Part shown: positions 27,466 to 40,052 of the stretch, piece by piece | Numbering within the stretch: the stretch's first letter is position 1 | How the letters are laid out: every line of letters starts with the position of its first letter | From: Acheta domesticus | Lineage: Eukaryota > Arthropoda > Insecta > Orthoptera > Gryllidae | DNA: 64,000 nucleotides | Assembly (NCBI GenBank): GCA_031308135.1 | Contig: JAHLJT010003656.1 | Coordinates: 53,996,827-54,060,826, forward strand | Direction: 5' to 3' | The notes under the pieces: generated by a model | What the model was told of the DNA's origin: nothing | Seen by the model: the letters and a program-made list of their open reading frames with translations, nothing else | The model's database searches: none | Program-made: the position numbers and the translations under genes

Positions 27466-30081
27466 TATATATATATATATAAGTACAATTATTTGTACTT
27501 ATTAGTACTTATATTATTTGTATTATACATACATATAAGTACAATTTATTGTTTTTTATTTGTAATGGTGTGTAGTTTCGTGGTTCTACATTCTACCATC
27601 GCGCACTAAAGCCTGTGTGTAAAGGAAGTACCTTTCCCGCAGTGCGCCTCGGAGGGCCAGTCGCAGATGCCGGCGTGGGCGTTCCAGTGCAGCCCGCCCG
27701 CGCAGTACTCGCGCCGCCACTCGCCCAGGATGCAGCGGTAGTAGGCCTGCGCACGGGGTAATTCCATCAAATGCATTTCCTTTAACCTTTGAAACTTTTG
27801 GTTTGACGTTTCGAGGACGTGTGGTAAGCAACACGCAGGGATAGATATACCTTCAAGCAAAAGAAACAATTTCTAAGGGCTCCCGCCCATGGGAACCCCG
27901 CGTTCCGAAAAAAATGTTTATACAATATTCGAAAATAATGTAAAAATACACGTTCGTATCATTGGGAAATAATCGTTAATCAAATAGCCTAACGCACTAA
28001 CATGTTTGAATTAAAGCATTTTTTTAAATTAATTTTTTAGTAAACTTAAAGGAGTCTTTTTTACGGAAGGAGTGAACACATTTTTTGCCTATGGACCCCG
28101 CAGACTCTAAATGCTTATAGGACATATATTTATGGCCTTGCAAAATTAAGTATGATTCAATTAATAATTTATGCGTGTTGAAATAATATATTTTAATGCA
28201 GAGAAGTAAACATAAATTCTTGTTTTTGTTTTTTTCGTAGTTTCGCACGTTTGTTATTCTTCCATGAGTCTACCTTAATTCTTAAAATTAGTAGATGTCT
28301 ACATTTGACCACAGAAAATAAAAACAAATTAAAATATCTTAAAACAGATTACCAAATTTATACGTATTTAAATTGGTATAGTTTATAAAATTTATATTAT
28401 TAATAATTTATTCACATTATAAATTTTAGTTATAGTGAAAAACGTAGTCCACAATTTTGTGGCCGTAGGCACGTGCCTGCAGTGCGTATGCGTGAAGTCG
28501 GCCCTGGCAGTGCTTTACCTGGCAGTTGTCGGGGTCGGCGCGGTAGCTGCCGGCGTCGCAGCGCCCGCCCACCTCCACGGGCGGCGGCTGCGGCTGGCCC
28601 GGGGGCGGCTGGCCCGCGGGCGGCTGGCCCGGGTGCGGCGGTTGGGCGGGCGGGGAGGTGGTGGCGGGCGGCTGCCACGGCGGCCGCGTCGTCGTGCTGG
28701 GCGGACGCCACGGCGGCTGCGTCGTGGTGGTGGTGGTGGGCGCGGCCGTGGTGGTCGTGGTGGTGGTGGTGGTCGTCGTCGTCGTAGTGGGCGTGGTGGA
28801 CGGCCAGTTCGGCACCCAAGGGGTGGTCGTGGTCCAGTGTTCATGACTACCGCCTCCACCTGGGGATGGGTGTGTTTTTTAATTTTTTTAAAAAAATTCT
28901 TGTAGTAGTAGAATTGTATCAATGTACTTAACAATTATCCTTTAGCGCTTTTGCGTTAAGAGACATTGGCAAAGAACTCATTTCACCACCAGGAAAATGT
29001 ATTTTAACAGAACTACCGTAATTTGTTTCTAGGTGCCTATTTAAGACTTCCGCACTTTGAATTGTTCAAATCAAGGAATTTGGATACGAAAATCTTGAAT
29101 TGGTAAATAACGGAATCGCCTGAGGCTACCTCAGGCGATTGGCATATTTGGCACCGGCACTTTCAACGCATTGGCCATCGCAACATTCAAGGTGATATAG
29201 GCCTAATGGAATAACAGTCAGATACCACATGTCTGCATCATTGATTACATCCACAATTAGTAAAAAAAAATGAAAACGCTGGTTCGTCATGACATTTCTG
29301 ATGGTTCGTTTCTTGTTGGTGTTGTTAATAGTTATTTATGCACTACGGGTGTCCCAAGGGTTCTAATGGCTGAGCGGCGGGGAAAAGCCCGAGGACCAAA
29401 GCTCAAAGGCGCTCGATCATTAGAACCTGTTAACGCCCGTGGCACTTACAAGCAGGCGCGGGTGCACGGGGAGGGAAATCCCTTCCTCTAAAATTGTTCA
29501 GTAATTATTAATTTTAACTTGTCACGAAACTTTCAAGCAAAATTATTTTCGGAGAATCATTAAAACGAATAAAGTCGTATCGCAGCATGAGCTGAGTGTT
29601 CCCTGCGACATTTTTCCAAAATCTGTAATACGACACATTCGACCAAAACATTTTTGATTTCTCCTCCTAAAATTTCTCTCTCGATCCGCCCCTGATACAA
29701 GATTTTATTTTTTACGTAATATTTATCATTAAGATTTACTTATTAATTAACTAGATGTTAACTTGCCTCGGATTGTCTTTTCACATTTCCCTCCCACAAT
29801 TCCCTTTCATAATTCCTTTCATAACAGAACATGTACATTCATCTGGTTTCTTATTTCCCTCATCATCACGATCCTCTCGAACTAGGTAAGTTGTACAGTA
29901 TATCGAGCTCCGTATCGAAGACAATAACAAGCAATAACGTATGAATAAAAACTAATAAGACTGAGTGGCCCCTGGAGACAGTGGCGGATCCAGGGGGGGG
30001 GCATGAGGGCAATGCTTCGTTGATTTGGGAAAATTTATTTAAATATTTATGTTAAAATTATGTAATTATTTAAACAATACT

Positions 30082-30126
<45 letters not shown>

Positions 30127-33100
30127 TACAAAAATAATATTCAAATAAAATAAATATGTTTATTATTTAAGATAAACGTACGATGCCCCCCCCTGCCTGG
30201 AGAAGATTCGCATTGTGTCGCCTCACCTCCGCCTCCGCTGTCGTCGGTGGTGGGCGCGGCGGGCGGCGGCGGCGTGGGCGGCTCGGGCGGCGAAGAGCAG
30301 TCGCCGGGCGGGGGCTCGCCCTCGGGCAGGCGGCCCAGCACGCGGTTGAGCGCGCGCAGCAGCGGGAAGGGCTCGCGGCAGCACAGGTTGCGGAAGTCGT
30401 CCAGGTCCATGGTCCACGCCATCGCGCCGCCGTACCCCATGTTGCGGATGAACTTGGCCTGCGCAGGAGGAAGCACGGGCCGTGAGCCAGCGGGAGACGG
30501 ACGTCGGGGGCGGGGACTTTCCACTCCCAGCGAAGGGCACAAACGCACAGGGTGCGGCGCGACGCGACGCGAACGGGCGCGAATGGTTGAAAAATGACGC
30601 TGACGAAAACACGAAAGTTATGTTACACAATATGAAAATACGTTCTTAAAATGGAAGGTATTAAGCCGTATGCGAAGACTGGATGAATGCAATGTGTTCA
30701 GGGAGACACAAACATGAGGAATTTCACCGTCTACTTCCCGTAATAATTCGCGATAATTAAAAACTTTTCAGCTTTGTAGAACAGAATTAGGAAATAAAAT
30801 TTTTGAGTTACGAGAATGTAAAAACGTTTACACTATAACATATGTGCATTGCCTGGACAATTTATTCCCATATCTTGGTAATAACACCTCTAATAAGATG
30901 GTTTGTGCTTATTCTGACAAAATAGCGGCCTCAAAACAGGTCCCCATCCATTATCACACGCTGGCGAGTTCAGATCGCGAGCAATTTTATAGAATTCGTG
31001 CGAAAAAATCAAATTTGACTGTTCCAAATCGCGCTGCGCCGCACCGCTTGGTATGGGCAAGTGAATTAATTAATTTTATTTTTAAACCTTTATAAAAAAA
31101 CAACAGTTGAATAACAGTATACATATACATAATTTACACAATATATACTAGTAATATAACATACTACGTACTAAGCCCTTTCCTGTATTTATCAAACACA
31201 CTGATCCTTTCACCCTTGTCCTCTAATATGTGCTAATGCTCACAGACATACTTCTTGCCACGTCGCGTCCTATGTGTTTCTTCCCTAAAGTGGTGGCGAC
31301 GTTTACGGTGGTGAGTTCTACGTTTGTGCCGCCTTACAGGCAATACAAGGCAGACTGCTGCCGACGTGAATGAGAAGTCGCGTGTCACTGGTAGGTCTGG
31401 TGGCATAGCCCACGCTGGTGTCAACGGGTTACACAGGCACGGTTATTTCATGCTCATATTATTATCATAAATAACAGATTCTCGCGTATTTCCTATTTCC
31501 CACAAACACGTCAAAATTGTATCCTTCAGAGGAAAACTTTACGTGGGGCATCGATTGACATCTTCCCCTACCGTTGCAACCTGGACCTCTTTTGTTCACA
31601 GTTCCAATGGGGAGTTGATAGGCCCTTGACTAGGTCAGACCTGTCCATGGAAATGCATTCAGGGCGTCGCTGACCCGTAGCGTCACCGGGGAAAGTTCCC
31701 CCATTGACCGCTCTCTTCTTCCACTCTCCTCGAGGCTGCACCCCTCTACAGTAAGGACCTTTTTTTCCAGAAGGGGGCTTGGAGTATTGCGCGTGGTGCT
31801 AGGCCCTTGTGCTCGCGACTGCACTGGGCGGTGCCCTTTAGGGTCCTGTTTTGAGCAAGTCTTGCCTGGATTAAGTCTCGGAAAGGGCTGATCATAGGGC
31901 GAAACGGAACATATCAAAAAACACTGGACACTGAAAGTAAAGACACTTTTTTCGAAAAAAATGTAGCCGATACCTTGTGTGTTAACTTCAATTACACTTC
32001 TTGGCACTCGTAAATCACTTGAATTTCCTTGTAACTGGCCTTGGGTTCCACAGTTATTTCTAGATATAATTTCTCAAATTTCTCACTGTATTTATATTTT
32101 ATTACTGTATATTGATTTTCATTTGCACAATAGACATTTATAAAACTTTGGAGGAAGTAATAGCGTCGGCCTACAAGAAAGGAGATAAAACTCAAAAATC
32201 GTATTGGTTTAAGGAAGTGAAGAAATATATTTAGAATAATTATACCTGTAAAAATTTAGAAAGATACTTGACGATACAGCCGGAATAAAATGAAGTAGAC
32301 ATTTTGAATTTGGTCGCGAAATTAATGGCTCCATTCAGGATTCTCTTGCAAAAATAGTACATTATGAAACGATGATGTAATTATGGGTATTAATACACGA
32401 GTCTGATATTACGATACGAGTGAGGAACGAACGAGTATCGTAAACTTCACACGAGTCTATTAATATCATTACATCGAGTTTCATACGGTACTTTTTATAC
32501 GACTTTTATAACTTAAACTTTTACACTGAATAGTTTTGTGGCAATTGACATGCAGGATTCAGCCAAGGCCACCTGGCGGACAGCTCCCTACCCACCGCAG
32601 ATGGCTTTATTTTACCAGGTCGCCTGCGATAATTCCGACGTCACCATTTTTGCTTTTTATCTTATTTCTGGAGGTGTCAAGTCCACCTTTGTTTCACTAG
32701 ACATTCTAAACTAGACTTTTTTTTAAGGAGAACCACACGACAGCAACATATTAACCAAAATGACTTGCGTTCAGATCTTAACCAATCCTAATCTTAGTCA
32801 ACTATTCTCTCCAGTAACTACCACTGCGCTAGCCAAATAGGATCAAAGTGAAATTACGATTCAATTTATTTTAAATAATATTTCACGTTAAAAATTACTA
32901 ATAAGAAAGAAATTAAAACTGAGAAGCAGAACATAATATTAAATACAATTTTAATGTACACAATCGAACGAAACATTTACTATAAAGATTGTCAGTGATT
33001 AATGAAGTGCCTATACTTGGTTTGTAAGCTTCTCTGTGATTGGTCAAGAACCTGTATCATAATGAAAACTGTATCGTAATGAATATTATTATGCAAAGGG

Positions 33101-36100
33101 TTGCAGCCATCAAATGACAGAATTATACAATGGGAGTAGAAACAACTTTTTAAATGGTTCACTTTTCTTACAGACCAACAATACAACGAATATGAAAACG
33201 ATTTATATGAATAGTTAATTAAAATATTAACTTACTTATTCATAAGAAACTTATGAAAACGAGAGTGGTTTTGACTATTCTTTCGGCGCGCCATTGCAAA
33301 GAGACAACAGAGCCCTTCCTTTCAGGACAGGAGTTTTGCCATTATCTGGTAGCGTTACCCGTGCCACTGACCCCAGTAAGCAATCTTCACATCACTGGCA
33401 CCACACTTGTCAAGGACACAGGGCACTGAAAGTAATGCCATTATTTCGAACCAAATAGTCGACACCATGTGTGTTGACTTCAACTACAGATCTCGACCCC
33501 CTTCACTTTCATTTTATCGTAAGCTTCCTGTTGCCCAAAATTATTTATCCTTCTATTTGCCTTTGGAAAAGGCCTAACATACTCACCTTCTCTTTGACGG
33601 AGTCAGGATCTTCGAAGCCGACCCATTGATCGCCCTTGAAGGCGTAAGGTCCGGTGGCGCCGTATTGGTCTCGTCGAACCATCCACCTTTCTTTCCTCAC
33701 TGCAACATTCAACAGAGTCATTATTACTTTGAAATCCCGGAACCAATGTTGTAAAATAAATTATGCAAAAATGAATAGTATTGCAATATAAATTTCAAAG
33801 AATAAATTTTCGTCGTTTTTATCGTTAATAATGTGTAATTTTCCTTATAGAGACACAGGAACATTATTTTTCATTTTTTTTACTGAATAGATGTAAACAT
33901 GTTTAAATGAGTTGCTCAGGTGACAACATCCATAGGCATACAGATATTTCTCTGATGACTTAAAATATTCATAATTTTTTATTAAATCCTTAGTAGTTTA
34001 AAATATTTAAGAGAGTCTTTTGTAATCCAAGATACAAGTTTTGAAAAAGACCTCAAATAGGGTCGAAACGTCAAAATTAAATAAATTACTACATAATAGT
34101 ATTAATGTGTCTATTTAAAAAAAGATGAGAACGTTTTAACATTAATTGCAATATAAACGAATGGTGAATAATAAACTGCTTAATGAATGGGAAAGGGGAG
34201 GGGTGCTGACCGCGCTCGCAGATCTCGAAGTAGGCGAGCATGCCGGGCTGGTGCGTGTAGTTGCCGGCGTCGCCGGGGCCCTCGGCGGGGGCGCCCAGGT
34301 CGACGGCGTCGGGCGACGCCAGGCGGTAGCTCTGCCCGTAGAACGGGATGCCCATCAGCAGCTTGCGCCGCGGCGCCCCGCGCCCCACCAGGTACTCCAG
34401 CGTGAAGTTCTGCGCACACCACACACACCGCTCCGTCGTTTCTTTAGCGCCCAAAGCCCTTTACACCACGAGAGACCTCCATTTGTTTTGTAACGCGTCT
34501 TTTGCTGCACTAACGACGGGATTTTTGCCACAATATTAATCATCTACGAGCAGTAGAGAACAAATCTAGTTGTAAGACAATGAATGGTTTTAGAATATAT
34601 AAAGGCATTATTTATTTGAAGTTTCTCCCTTATCCACGCCGCATTGAACGATGGGCTTCACTTTTTCCCCTTCTTGTTCGCAAATTCGAGTTCGGGGAAA
34701 GAAATGTGACAATTCTGGTTATAATTAATAAATAAACAATTATAAATTTTCAATGCAAAAGATTTGCGTTCAGAAAGAATAAATAAAATTTCTGACCTAA
34801 TCAAAATTTTAATCAAAGAAGGACGTATCAAATAGAGAAGTATTCGTGTTTAGCTTCATGCTTTCGCGTAAGCAAATTTAAGCAGTAACATTTTTAATTG
34901 AATTTTTATCGCTGTTTTATTTAGAACGTTATGGATCCTACTTGCAAGTATTTCAACAGTATTTCATTTCATTAATTTTAAATTACCATGCAAAATAATA
35001 AAAACAACATAATATTAACTATCATTTCAACTATTTACAAGCAAGATAACTATTAATATAATATATTCATTTTTATAACGAATAATAACATATACTTAAT
35101 AAATGTTTTGGGAAATTGATTTCTTGTCCGAATATGTCGCTGTCAGTTGTTACCAAAATTTAAATTGCTTTTAAATGAAAATTAAAAAAGAAAATAGGAT
35201 GTAGTTGTGTTGAGCGCGCGCCGGCACGCACCGTGTTGTACTGCGGGAAGGTGTCGCCGGTGCGGTAGTAGAGCGGCGCCACGTGGCCCGTGCGGCGCTC
35301 CCAGCTGCCGTGGTAGTCGTACGTCATCACCGTCATGAAGTCCAGGTGTCGGCCCAGCTCGGGCAGGTCGTACGCCTCGTCGATGACCTCGCGGTAGCCC
35401 GAGATGGCGGCCGCCAGCACCAGCGGCGGCTCCTGCCGCTGGAACTCCGCCGACAGCTCCTGCGCACGGCGCCATCAACGCGTCTCAAACAAACTTCTGG
35501 CACAGGTTTCCATTTGTAAAATATTTAGGGTCCGTACTAGTGATGCGACATCGATGTTAAAAATACATCGACTAAAATACATCGATGTTTTACAACATCG
35601 ATGTTTTTGGACTGGTTCAGTAACCTCTAACATTAAATTCGTGTGCATTAAAATGTAACGTTCCTGTTTATCAATTCGCCGAAGTACGAGAAGAAGGGGC
35701 AAACCTCACGCCCACAGCGTATTTGTTACCACTTCTCAATGTGCTATATGAACATGAAGGAAGAGGAAATACCAGGTCATGGAGGTTATCTTTGGCGAAA
35801 AATTTTGGTCGAAGAAGGTAGTACAAAGAACGTTCCTTTGGTTCCAAAACATGCACTAACAGTTTTACCATCAGTTATTATTTCATATTCTAACTTTTAT
35901 AGTATTGTGATCATGTGCATTTTTCCTTCAGAACCAAAACATCAATCACAAAACATTGATGTTAAAAAACCTCGGAATTAATACATCGACGTTTAAAACA
36001 TCGACATGTTTTGAAAACATCGACATCAACGACGCATCGCTAGTCCGTACGTGACATTTTCGTTCGTGGAATATGCAGGAAACGCAACCCATTTGCACAG

Positions 36101-39100
36101 CTGTTCGACGGGTTGCATAACTTAAACTCAGAATTCGCCTACCTTTTAGTTAATCATTCAGCAGAATTGATTCAGTTTGACATAATATCTCTGAAATTGA
36201 AAGCTATAAAATATATGAATAGATTAAGTCCTTTCGTAATTGTTTTAAAAATGAAATAAAAATAGCGTTTGGTTTGGTTTCTTTGCCACTAGATTGTGGA
36301 AATAACACAAATTAGTTAGAAATTGCATGACTTCAATAGTCTATCTTAGGAAAGTAATCATAACATTATTACTGTATCTATAAAATTAAATTATTTCCTT
36401 GATTATTAAGGAGCACACTTGGAAACGTAGCGCGCCCTTTCCGAAGGACCCCTCTTTGACACACTGGTTCTTAGGGTCCATACATCACTCCTAAGTAATG
36501 GCATGTCTCCACTAGAGACGGAGATCATTTAAAAATAACAGAATGGATTAATTTTATTTGTTCATTTAATATGTATTGATTAATCATTTTGAATTAATCA
36601 ATTAATGTTATATCATTCTTTCACCTGTTTTAAATAATGCATGAAACGTTAAGATCAATCATGATAGATTTGTAAATATGACGTTAAACTAAACTAAACG
36701 TTATTAAACATGACATAACTAAAAAATCAGTACATATAGAAAAAATTTTAATTTTATCGATTTAGCTAACTTGTAATCAGTCGCTTATGTTTGTCTTTAT
36801 TATTTTTCTGTAGCCGAAGAGAGATAAATAGACGATGAGTTCTTGTTAAAGTTCTTAGGAGTGAAGAGAGCGTGAGGGGGGAGGGCACGCACCTGCACCA
36901 GCTTGGAGAAGTTGGGCTTGTCGGAGGCCGGTCCGCGGGCGCAGTTGCTCTGCCAGCAGCGCGGGTAGTGCCAGTCGAGGTGCAGCCCCTTGAACTTGTG
37001 GCGGCGCAGGAAGGCCACCGTCTGCGCCACGAAGTTCCTGCGCGCCGCGCCGTCGCTCACCAGGCGCGAGTACTTGTCGCCCACCGAGTCCGTCCAGCCG
37101 CCCAGCCCCAGCAGCACGGCCAGCGGCGACCCGCGCTGCCGCGGGCCCGGCAGCGACGTCAGGCGCTGGTAGAAGTCTGCGCACACGCCCGCCCTTCAGC
37201 TGCCTGCCATGCATTGCTGCTTGGTTAGAGATTGGTTGTTAGTGATTCCAGATGCGCCAACCACAGAGGTCATTAGTACCGTAAGTATAGTGCATATTTT
37301 TTTCCCTCGGGAGGTGGTGGTGATTTTCCCCCGCTGGATGGCGAGATCCGACGCCGACCTACCGTCGACAAGCGGGGGTTTCCCTCAACCAGGAATCTCC
37401 TACTAGGGGGGCACCGCCCCAGCCAGAAAAAGCTCTAAATTCTCCGGTCTCCGGGCATGTGTGGAAGTATAGTGCATGTTAATGTAATTGTGTGTGTGTG
37501 TGTGTGTGTGTGTGTATAAGGGGTGAGGATAGGACAAGGAAGAGGAAGGAAAGATCGCGAACGGTCCGTGGGCCGTTCGTTAGGGTACTGCTCCGGCATT
37601 CGCCTAGTGTTGATCGGAAAAAACACGGAAAACTACCGATCAGAGCAGCCAGTCGTTAGAATTCTCCAGACAGCGACTGAATTTCACCTAGCTGACCTAG
37701 CGACCTAGCTAGTGTCGAAAATCTTGCCACTGTCGGGACTCTAACCTAGTACCTGCTGGTCAGAGACACTGCAGTGACATCAGTTGATGCAATGAGCCAC
37801 CTCTCCCGGTAATTATTTATTGTTTCAATGTGCTATCGAATCAATTAAGACTTGATTAAGGGAGGAAATACAATGCGACTATTTTATTAGTGTGCTGTGG
37901 TCGTGAAAAATTCTGCTAGGCCGACGGGCCCTCACTCGCCGGGGAATACTGCGCTGAACTCCACTGGGAACGCGATGTTTCAATGTCTCGCCCTGCTTAG
38001 GGCATGCTTTCGAGTCTTGTTGAATAATCGGTTTGTGATGGCTTGCTCGAATTTCACTCTCAAACAGAAAGTGTGTGTGTGTGTGTGTATGGCACATACC
38101 TGAAATGTGTCAAACCGTTATGTACATCGTACCCTGGAACCTTTCTTCCAAATGTTGACAAACGAAGAACGTATTTGCGGGCATTTTAAACAGGTCTCCG
38201 CAACCACACACACTGCTTCAGTTTCCTTAAGGGCTTACATGCCCTTTATGGAGACAGAATTATCACACGTGGTTTGTGGCCTGCACGGTCTCCTGGTTTG
38301 ACTCCCAGCGATTTGTTTCTTTGGGGATTCCTGAAAGATCGCATATACGCGACAGATCCCCATACGGAAGAACTACGGCACAATATACAGGACCACACGA
38401 CATCTTTTACCAAGTGAACCAGAACTTATTTAGATGTCAAGAATCTACAAGAGCCACGACGAGTAGTTCCGGCATCTACTAGAGCGTGAGTAGAATTTAA
38501 ACTTTCCGGTAGCGAAAAGCCACCTTCCTTCTTCGGCGATCCTTCCGACCGCCCTGTCTCGATTTCCCCGGCATCAGTGGCCTCGTTCGCCCAGGACAAA
38601 TCCCTGCACTAGCAGCACATTTATAAAATGTAGAAGAATTATATAGAAGATATTATGGGCAAAAAATCGATTTTTGGATTTAATTACCACATTATCCCCC
38701 TAGTTTTTTGTACGTTCTCCCAAAGTTTTGAGGTAAACAGGATGCTGAAATACTATTAAAATGTAAATAACGTTTCAGAATAGCATCAAGGCGTAAAACT
38801 TGATGCAGGTCTGTGAAAAGTAGATTAAGATCTGTGAGAGAAGAGAATGTTGGCTGTGGTTTCAGAATAACCGACTTGTAAATCGTTTCTGAAGGCACTA
38901 GAAAATATTGTTAACGTGTAAAGAACGATACTCTCTATGTTCTGGGAATAACGATAAAATAATAAAATAAACGTTTTGATGAAAGTAACGTTCAAGAAAC
39001 GACTTTCAATGTTTGCAAGTAATTTCCCGTATCTTTTATTTTACATGATAAATGCACAATTTGCTAAAAAAATTCAACGTATAATTTTCAAGTTTCGTAA

Positions 39101-40006
39101 ATAGTTGCAGAAAGCAAAGAAAATAATTTGTGTGTAAGGATTTATTTTCAAATGTTGCTTAAATTCGTTACGGCAATTTTTAAACTCTTTTTCGCAATTA
39201 ACAATCGATGGATACTTTACTTACTCCTATACTTTGAGTTAATTGATTCAGTGAGCAGATTGTCAAGTATTCAGAATTGAAGGGTTGTTGGCAATAACAT
39301 GGTAACCCAAATGAGGCTCATTCTGCACCAAAAGCGATGCTACCATCAATAATAAAGAAAGAAAAAAATTAATTTTGTTTCAAACCTTGTTTTAAGAACC
39401 ACGTGAATTCATTCTGCCGAGAAAAATATCCCAAGACGAAAACTTTTGATGCACGAGAAATTTCTAAGGCACTATTCATAACAATTCGTTTGATTTGTAA
39501 ATTGTGGGTTACCATGTTATTGCCCTTCAATGGACAGTAAATGTGTTCGAGAATTTGGGACCCCATTCAGAATTTTGCAGCAAAGGAATCTAGAAAAGGT
39601 CCAGAGTAGAGCATCAAAATTTACTTTCAGGGTTACTATGAATAAAGAAGTATGGAAGTCTCTCGAAAGAAGGAGAATAAAGTCGCGTCTCTATGCTATG
39701 TATAAAGCATACACGGGCTTTCCAGCGTGGAAAGAAATTCAAAGTCGATTAGAGAAACCAACATATTTCGGCAGAGTGAATCACATGCACAAAATTCAGA
39801 GAAGAATTCAGAAAACGGACGTTAGGAAATATTCACTCGCGAATCGAACTATTAGAGACTGGAACGGTTTGCCTGTGACAATCTTTGGTCCCTTTCCTCA
39901 AAGTCTAAGCAAATTTAAAAATAAATAGTTGATATGTGCATTACAAATATGTTTAATACTATTAAATTACAAGTATTTCATATAAAGTAAGATGTTTTAT
40001 TATCAC

Positions 40007-40052
<46 letters not shown>

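Noticed and set aside
28430..28905. Several long open frames on both strands over the GC-rich linker exon, including a His/Asp-rich one
   Set aside because: They are shadow frames of the Thr/Pro-coding exon. Only the frame with 14 Thr and [14 protein letters not shown] fits the splice phases and the CBM14 homology.
29979..30005. hAT-like left end (CAGTGGCGGATCCAGG)
   Set aside because: No matching right end or target duplication was found nearby, so it is not listed as an element.
31630..32007. 125-codon minus-strand frame
   Set aside because: No motif or splice context, and it runs into a dispersed repeat shared with 33.4 kb.
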